Assembly: GCA_002428445.1 (NCBI GenBank)
Contig: DIWJ01000009.1
Span: 5,978-14,408, forward strand
Length of the DNA stretch: 8,431 nt
DNA from: Syntrophaceae bacterium UBA6109
GTDB lineage: Bacteria; Desulfobacterota; Syntrophia; Syntrophales; UBA6109
Direction: 5' to 3'
Below the pieces are notes generated by a model. It saw only the letters and a program-made list of their open reading frames with translations, was not told where the DNA came from and made no database searches. The position numbers and the translations under genes are program-made. This document shows positions 4,836 through 8,431 of this stretch, piece after piece (positions within the stretch are counted from its first letter, which is position 1; every line of letters begins with the position of its first letter).

Positions 4836-4939
4836 CTGGTGGTAACTATGGCACTGTTATCCATGGTCCAAAAAGCAGTTACCCGCAGGCAAAACGAGGC
4901 GTTCATTGTTACCCACAGGCAAAAAGCAGTTACCACCAG
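4836..4939. repeat. Interleaved repeats upstream of the P4-type integrase (likely arm-type sites)
   Basis: CAAAAAGCAGTTACC occurs at 4869-4883 and 4920-4934. GTTACCC[G/A]CAGGCAAAA occurs at 4878-4894 and 4908-4924. CTGGTGGTAACT (4836-4847) is the exact inverse of AGTTACCACCAG (4928-4939). The shared core is GTTACC, with three direct copies and one inverted copy, all between the attachment site and the integrase start. Such arrays are typical arm sites for P4-type integrases and may also let the integrase repress its own promoter. Confidence 0.65.
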
Positions 4940-4956
4940 AAAGGGGTAAGAAGCCT

Positions 4957-6561
4957 ATGGCGAAAAGAATCGCTCCGCTATCCGACGAGAAGATCAACTC
5001 TGCGAAAGCAGCTGAGAAGGGCTACCGTCTTTTTGACGGCTTGGGGCTTTTCCTTTTAGTTGAGCCCAATGGTAGTAGGAGGTGGCGATTCAAGTATTGC
5101 TTTGAGGGAAAGGAGAAGCTGATTTCCTTTGGCATCTATCCAGAAGTAAATCTAAAAGACGCCAGAAATAGTAGGGACGCGGCGCGGACGCTATTAAGGC
5201 AGGGGATCGATCCTTCTGCGCTTCGTAAAGAATATAGAGAACGGGAAAAGAGCAAACTTTGGAAAATCGAAAGAACACCCTCAGTGCGTACCACGATTGA
5301 TGAACAAAGTGAGTCACGGAAAACTCGCAACATGCCATTGAGTGACATGCGGGTTAGAACTGCAAAGCCAAGAGAGAAGGCCTACAAGCTATCTGATGGC
5401 GACGGCCTCTATTTGCTCGTCACTGAAAAAGGCCAGAAGTGGTGGCGCTTCCGGTACCGTTTTGATGGGAGAGAAAAACTGCTGTCCATGGGTACCTATC
5501 CGGAGATTTCCCTTGCAGACGCAAGAGCGAGGAGGGACGAGGCCAGAAGGCAGGTTGCTCATCACATTGACCCTGGCGCCCTCCGCAAGGCCCAAAAACA
5601 GGCAGAAACAGCAGAAACGGAAACATTCGAGGTGATCGCCCGGGAATGGCAGGAGAAATTCAAAGTAAACTGGACGGCCGGTCATGCCACCACGATCATA
5701 AGCCGCCTTGAGCGAGATCTGTTCCCATGGATCGGTAAACGCCCCATCATGGAAATCAAGGCTCCGGAGCTTCTGACGGTCCTGAGACGAGTGGAAAGTC
5801 GCGGCGCCTTGGAATCGGCGCACAGGATCCGGACAATAGCCGGCCAGGTTTTCCGATACGCCGTGGCGACAGGAAGGGCGGAGCGGGATCCATCGGCGGA
5901 TTTGAAAGGTGCGCTGCCTCAGCCGAAGGAGACCCATCGGGCGGCAATCGTCGATCCGAAGGAAGTGGCGCCTCTTCTGAGGGCTATGGACGGCTACCAG
6001 GGGCATTTCGTCGTCAGGTGCGCTCTTCGGCTTGCGCCCCTGTTTTTCGTCCGTCCCGGGGAGTTGAGGCACGCGGAATGGACCGAAATCGATTTCGAGC
6101 AGGCTCTCTGGAGCATACCGGCTCTCAAGATGAAGACGAAACAGGCGCACGTTGTTCCCTTATGTCGACAGGCTGTTGAGATTTTAACGGAATTGAAGGA
6201 ATACACGGGCAACAGTCGGTATGTTTTTCCGTCAGGACGATCCTTTGTCCGTCCGATGTCGAACAATGCCATTTTAGCGGCTCTTCGCCGCATGGGATAC
6301 GATAAGGACACCATGACGGGTCACGGGTTCCGGGCTATGGCGAGGACGATCCTCGATGAGGTTTTGAACATCCGGCCGGATTTCATAGAACACCAGCTTG
6401 CGCACGCAGTCAGGGATCCGAACGGCCGGGCCTATAATCGGACAGCGCATCTAGAAGAGCGCCGGAAGATGATGCAGACATGGGCGGACTACCTGGACGG
6501 GTTGAAAGCCGGCGCCGTGGTGCTGCCGTTCAAGACGCAGCCCCGCGATAAGGATTCTTGA
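4957..6561 (+). CDS. int: P4-type tyrosine integrase with duplicated DUF4102 arm-binding domain
   Basis: At 534 residues it is about 120 longer than usual P4/CP4-57-type integrases. DUF4102 copy A spans about 6-91 and copy B about 126-211. They align without gaps at an offset of 120, 47 of 85 positions identical by hand count; both contain DGxGL.LLV, W.F.Y.F.G.EKL, YPE and IDP.ALRK. A charged linker (92-125) joins them. The SAM-like core-binding domain (~220-320) and catalytic domain follow, with R366 (RPGEL), H456 and R459 (HGFRAM), H483 (LAHAV) and nucleophile Y493 (AYNRT), so it looks active. The ATG at 4957 follows AAGGGG; a TTG at 4906 lies within the repeats and is unlikely. M126 (ATG at 5332) would give a normal 409-residue integrase. 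Its position just after the ssrA end copy marks a second ssrA-targeting element. Confidence 0.93.
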   Translation: MAKRIAPLSDEKINSAKAAEKGYRLFDGLGLFLLVEPNGSRRWRFKYCFEGKEKLISFGIYPEVNLKDARNSRDAARTLLRQGIDPSALRKEYREREKSKLWKIERTPSVRTTIDEQSESRKTRNMPLSDMRVRTAKPREKAYKLSDGDGLYLLVTEKGQKWWRFRYRFDGREKLLSMGTYPEISLADARARRDEARRQVAHHIDPGALRKAQKQAETAETETFEVIAREWQEKFKVNWTAGHATTIISRLERDLFPWIGKRPIMEIKAPELLTVLRRVESRGALESAHRIRTIAGQVFRYAVATGRAERDPSADLKGALPQPKETHRAAIVDPKEVAPLLRAMDGYQGHFVVRCALRLAPLFFVRPGELRHAEWTEIDFEQALWSIPALKMKTKQAHVVPLCRQAVEILTELKEYTGNSRYVFPSGRSFVRPMSNNAILAALRRMGYDKDTMTGHGFRAMARTILDEVLNIRPDFIEHQLAHAVRDPNGRAYNRTAHLEERRKMMQTWADYLDGLKAGAVVLPFKTQPRDKDS

Positions 6562-6678
6562 TGCTCAATGACGTGCTGAGATGCGTACTGTAGTCAATAA
6601 AGCATCCTTCTCGAAGAAAGTACTTGGTTTCGAACGGTAATTCTTTCCATATCGCCAAACCTTGTACCCGGTTGCCCC

Positions 6679-6707
6679 TTGACATTAATAAACAAATAGT
6701 TTACGGC
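6679..6707 (+). promoter_or_regulatory. higBA promoter and operator-like repeat
   Basis: A perfect TTGACA (6679-6684) lies 17 bp before a weak -10, TACGGC (6702-6707). The inverted repeat TAAAC-AAATA-GTTTA (6689-6703) fills the spacer and touches the -10, the usual place for HigA or HigBA autorepression. A start near 6714 would make the higB message nearly leaderless, consistent with the absence of a ribosome site before ATG 6715. Confidence 0.55.
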
Positions 6708-6714
6708 TAAAACC

Positions 6715-6996
6715 ATGATCCGATCTTTTCGGTGTAACGAAACAGAGAAGATTTTTCGTCGTGAATTTTCTCGCAAATTTCCCGGCGATATTCAAGAGCG
6801 GGCATTTATGAAACTGAACGCTATTGATGCGGCTATTGAGATTCAGGATTTACGATTGCCTCCCTCAAATCGTTTAGAAGCTTTAAAGGGAACTCGTAAA
6901 GGGCAATGGAGTATCCGCATTAACAATCAATGGCGAATCTGTTTTATGTGGATAGGCGGGCATGCTGAAAATGTAGCAATAGAGGATTATCATTAG
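6715..6996 (+). CDS. higB: HigB-type toxin, RelE/ParE superfamily mRNA interferase
   Basis: This 93-residue protein has the usual length of a HigB toxin, which cleaves mRNA on the translating ribosome and is neutralised by HigA. MIRSFRC at the start and the C-terminal block LKGTRKGQWSIRINNQWRICF (57-77), followed by AIEDYH, are characteristic. Arg67, Arg74 and the final His93 are the candidate catalytic residues. It precedes its antitoxin gene by 11 bp, the toxin-first order typical of higBA. No ribosome site is seen before the ATG, but the N-terminus matches the family. It may stabilise the surrounding island. Confidence 0.9.
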   Translation: MIRSFRCNETEKIFRREFSRKFPGDIQERAFMKLNAIDAAIEIQDLRLPPSNRLEALKGTRKGQWSIRINNQWRICFMWIGGHAENVAIEDYH

Positions 6997-7007
6997 GGAG
7001 GTGTGGT

Positions 7008-7313
7008 GTGGTTAAGAAACGTATACCGCCGGTGCATCCCGGTGCATATCTAAAAGAATTATTGGACGAGCTGGCGCTGTCACAATATCGTCTTGCGAAG
7101 GATATCGGTGTTCCCGCCATGCGTATCAGTTACGTCGTGAACGGAAAACGGCCGATAACCGCCGAGCTTGCCCTGCGTCTGGGCCGATATTTTGGGCAGA
7201 ATCCGCGTTACTGGCTGAACATTCAAAGCCGATATGACATGGACATCGTCGAAGATACCCTGTCAGACCAAGTGGCGCGACAAATTCGACCACTTTCGGT
7301 TTCCGTATCATAA
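7008..7313 (+). CDS. higA: HigA-type antitoxin with Xre helix-turn-helix
   Basis: A 101-residue HigA antitoxin and transcriptional repressor. It starts with the family signature HPGAYLKELLDEL (10-22). A Cro/CI helix-turn-helix follows (SQYRLAKDIGVPAMRISYVVNGKRPIT, 25-51), then ALRLGRYFGQNPRYWLNIQSRYD (56-78). The start is GTG with GGGAGG 6-7 bases upstream. The C-terminal ~20 residues are probably flexible. It should bind HigB and the inverted repeat at 6689-6703. No clear terminator follows the gene. Confidence 0.92.
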   Translation: MVKKRIPPVHPGAYLKELLDELALSQYRLAKDIGVPAMRISYVVNGKRPITAELALRLGRYFGQNPRYWLNIQSRYDMDIVEDTLSDQVARQIRPLSVSVS

Positions 7314-7461
7314 CTTCCTGAGGTGTTGCTTTTCACACTTTTATCTGCATGCCACATTACAAATTGCATTCACTGGCCAATAATTTTGATGATATCAAAT
7401 CTTTTTATGTATAACCATCAGCGAAAAACTGGTTCCCGGTGGCCTTATTGTTACCCGATAA

Positions 7462-8058
7462 TCACTTCATTAGTCGCCGAATCGAATAATTATACGAGAT
7501 AATCTGCCACGCAATCAGAAGGAGAATGACCGATGTGCTGGATACGGGTAGCCCCTGGTAGGAAAAAATATCCTGCTTTTGGATTGTCTCTTCGGGCCGC
7601 TCCAGCTTGCCATCATTGAAAAAATGCAAACCAAGGCCCAGTGTAATCATCCCCGTTTTGCCGTCAACTGCCTTTTCATGCGGCACCCGGTAAAGGGAAA
7701 CCTGAAAACAGGAGAGACAGAAGAGGAGAATAAGGAGAGCCAGCGACGTTACAAATGTCGTCCTCGCGGCCTTGCCGGTCAAGTGCGCTTCCCGTTCGTC
7801 CCGCTCCCTGATCAAGGTGATTCTGGCAATCACGTGATCCCGAAACGGTGCGGAGATCAACAGCCGAAAGCTGAGACAGAGGGATAGCGCCATCTCCAGG
7901 GCGATAGCAAGCCCGCCGAGGCTATTTAAGAACTTGGCATAAGGCGCGTTCCGGTCGACGGCCCCGGTACTGTATAAGTAAGCAAAAACAGCAAGCAGAA
8001 CAAATACCGGAAGCCCGTACAAGAAAACTTTCAACAGCACAGAATCAAGCCGCTTCAT
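7462..8058 (-). CDS. Four-helix membrane protein paired with an Xre regulator
   Basis: A 198-residue protein with predicted membrane helices at about 8-29, 46-69, 102-123 and 172-190, and no signal peptide cleavage motif. Between helices 2 and 3 is a charged cytoplasmic-type segment, RERDEREAHLTGKAARTTF. Its DERE...GKAAR pattern resembles membrane proteins of the DUF2178 kind that sit beside small Xre regulators; this family match is tentative. The region between helices 3 and 4 (~45 residues) would face the other side. Its ATG overlaps the stop of the regulator gene by four bases, so the two are translationally coupled. The function is unknown. Confidence 0.75.
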   Translation of the reverse strand: MKRLDSVLLKVFLYGLPVFVLLAVFAYLYSTGAVDRNAPYAKFLNSLGGLAIALEMALSLCLSFRLLISAPFRDHVIARITLIRERDEREAHLTGKAARTTFVTSLALLILLFCLSCFQVSLYRVPHEKAVDGKTGMITLGLGLHFFNDGKLERPEETIQKQDIFSYQGLPVSSTSVILLLIAWQIISYNYSIRRLMK

Positions 8059-8285
8059 ATGGTTTCCTCCTCGACGGAAAAGATTGTCTGGATGTCCGTC
8101 TTAAAAAATCGTGCAATCCGGAACGCCAGCTCCAGGGAAGGGTTGTAGCCGCCTCCTTCGATGGCGACAATGGTGGCACGGGTTACGCCGACTTCCTTCG
8201 CCAGCTGTTCCTGGGTCAGCCGCTGTTCCGCCCGCAGAACATGCAGGCGATTGACGATCTTAAGCTGGGGCACGGTCTTGGACAT
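8055..8285 (-). CDS. Small Xre/Cro-type transcriptional regulator
   Basis: A 76-residue single-domain regulator: after a short N-terminus, a complete helix-turn-helix fold at about 12-62 (RLTQEQLAKEVGVTRATIVAIEGG then LELAFRIARFF) and the end TDIQTIFSVEEE common in YozG-like proteins. The ATG at 8285 is preferred because GCAAGG lies nine bases upstream; the ATG at 8294 abuts that ribosome site and would add only MSC. It is the first gene of a leftward pair with the membrane protein and probably represses its own promoter, which contains the palindrome TTAATTAA. The target and signal are unknown. Confidence 0.85.
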   Translation of the reverse strand: MSKTVPQLKIVNRLHVLRAEQRLTQEQLAKEVGVTRATIVAIEGGGYNPSLELAFRIARFFKTDIQTIFSVEEETI

Positions 8286-8314
8286 GCATGACATCCTTGC
8301 TTCATTTTGCGCCT

Positions 8315-8343
8315 CATGTACAGTTAATTAATCTAATTGTCAA
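8315..8343 (-). promoter_or_regulatory. Predicted promoter of the Xre/membrane-protein pair
   Basis: Read leftward, a perfect TTGACA (8343-8338) is followed after 17 bp by TACATG (8320-8315), a partial -10. The spacer holds the 8-bp palindrome TTAATTAA (8324-8331), a plausible operator. The remaining bases to the window end (8344-8431) show nothing I can assign. Confidence 0.5.
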
Positions 8344-8431
8344 GTTTATTTTTCTTAATCAGGGGTAAGGACGTACAGGGTATCCGTGCAAAGATATTGA
8401 AGTAAGGTGTAAGAAAATCGAGCGTTGTTTA

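Noticed and set aside
4869..4934. Repeat pairs considered as a CRISPR array
   Set aside because: Repeats overlap one another, spacings differ (30 and 51 bp) and there are no unique spacers of constant length.
5389..6150. Long (253-residue) open frame on the minus strand
   Set aside because: It is antisense to the integrase catalytic region and its translation is Arg/Pro/Cys-rich shadow sequence.
6594..6776. 60-residue minus-strand frame between int and higB
   Set aside because: It overlaps the higB promoter and start, and shows no domain or ribosome site.
7447..7456. ATTGTTACCC matching part of the integrase repeat array at 4905-4914
   Set aside because: A single 10-bp match without the flanking repeat context in an AT-rich gap; chance is the simpler explanation.
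7314..7461. Intergenic stretch between higA and the membrane protein gene
   Set aside because: I looked for a terminator, promoter or small gene; only a weak AACCA/TGGTT inverted repeat is present, not enough for a call.

Overview
The window looks like bacterial accessory DNA at a tmRNA (ssrA) integration hotspot. The 3' end of an ssrA-like gene (T-arm, acceptor strand and encoded CCA) lies at bases 1-24 and is repeated exactly at 4702-4725. The gene families (RHH regulator, Rep_trans-like initiator, P4-type integrase, HigBA) and the ssrA 3' sequence fit a Gram-negative, perhaps Desulfobacterota/deltaproteobacterial, host. No core gene is present, so the taxon is an inference.

Region 1 (1-4725) is a compact integrated element of about 4.7 kb bounded by these direct repeats. 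A leftward operon encodes a small basic protein (possible excisionase), a Rep_trans/filamentous-phage-type replication initiator and a tyrosine integrase. The genes are tightly packed, with ATGA and TAATG junctions or a short gap depending on the integrase start. The stretch upstream holds a consensus-like promoter on the other strand, a 17-bp operator-like inverted repeat and a terminator-like hairpin, which together outline a possible ~100-nt regulatory RNA. A leftward RHH regulator follows. A divergent rightward three-gene cargo operon encodes a two-helix membrane protein, a trypco2-like protein and an unrecognised protein. The element ends in 240 bp of recombination sites: a TTTACC array, decayed T-arm-like sequences and paired arm-type sites. 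The paired arm sites are mirrored inside the 3' end of the integrase gene at the other end.

Region 2 (4726 to at least 6561) begins with a strong terminator 31 bp after the repeated ssrA end. An array of interleaved direct and inverted repeats follows, then a P4-type integrase with two tandem copies of the DUF4102 arm-binding domain. This is probably a second element using the same ssrA site; its far end is not in the window.

Region 3 (6562-8431) carries a higBA toxin-antitoxin operon (rightward) and a leftward pair made of a small Xre regulator and a four-helix membrane protein. No rRNA, complete tRNA, CRISPR array or IS transposase is visible.

The best candidate for something undescribed is Region 1 as a whole: a minimal Int + Rep mobile element in ssrA with its own control region and a divergently transcribed trypco2-containing cargo cassette. 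The duplicated arm-binding domain of the second integrase is a separate oddity.
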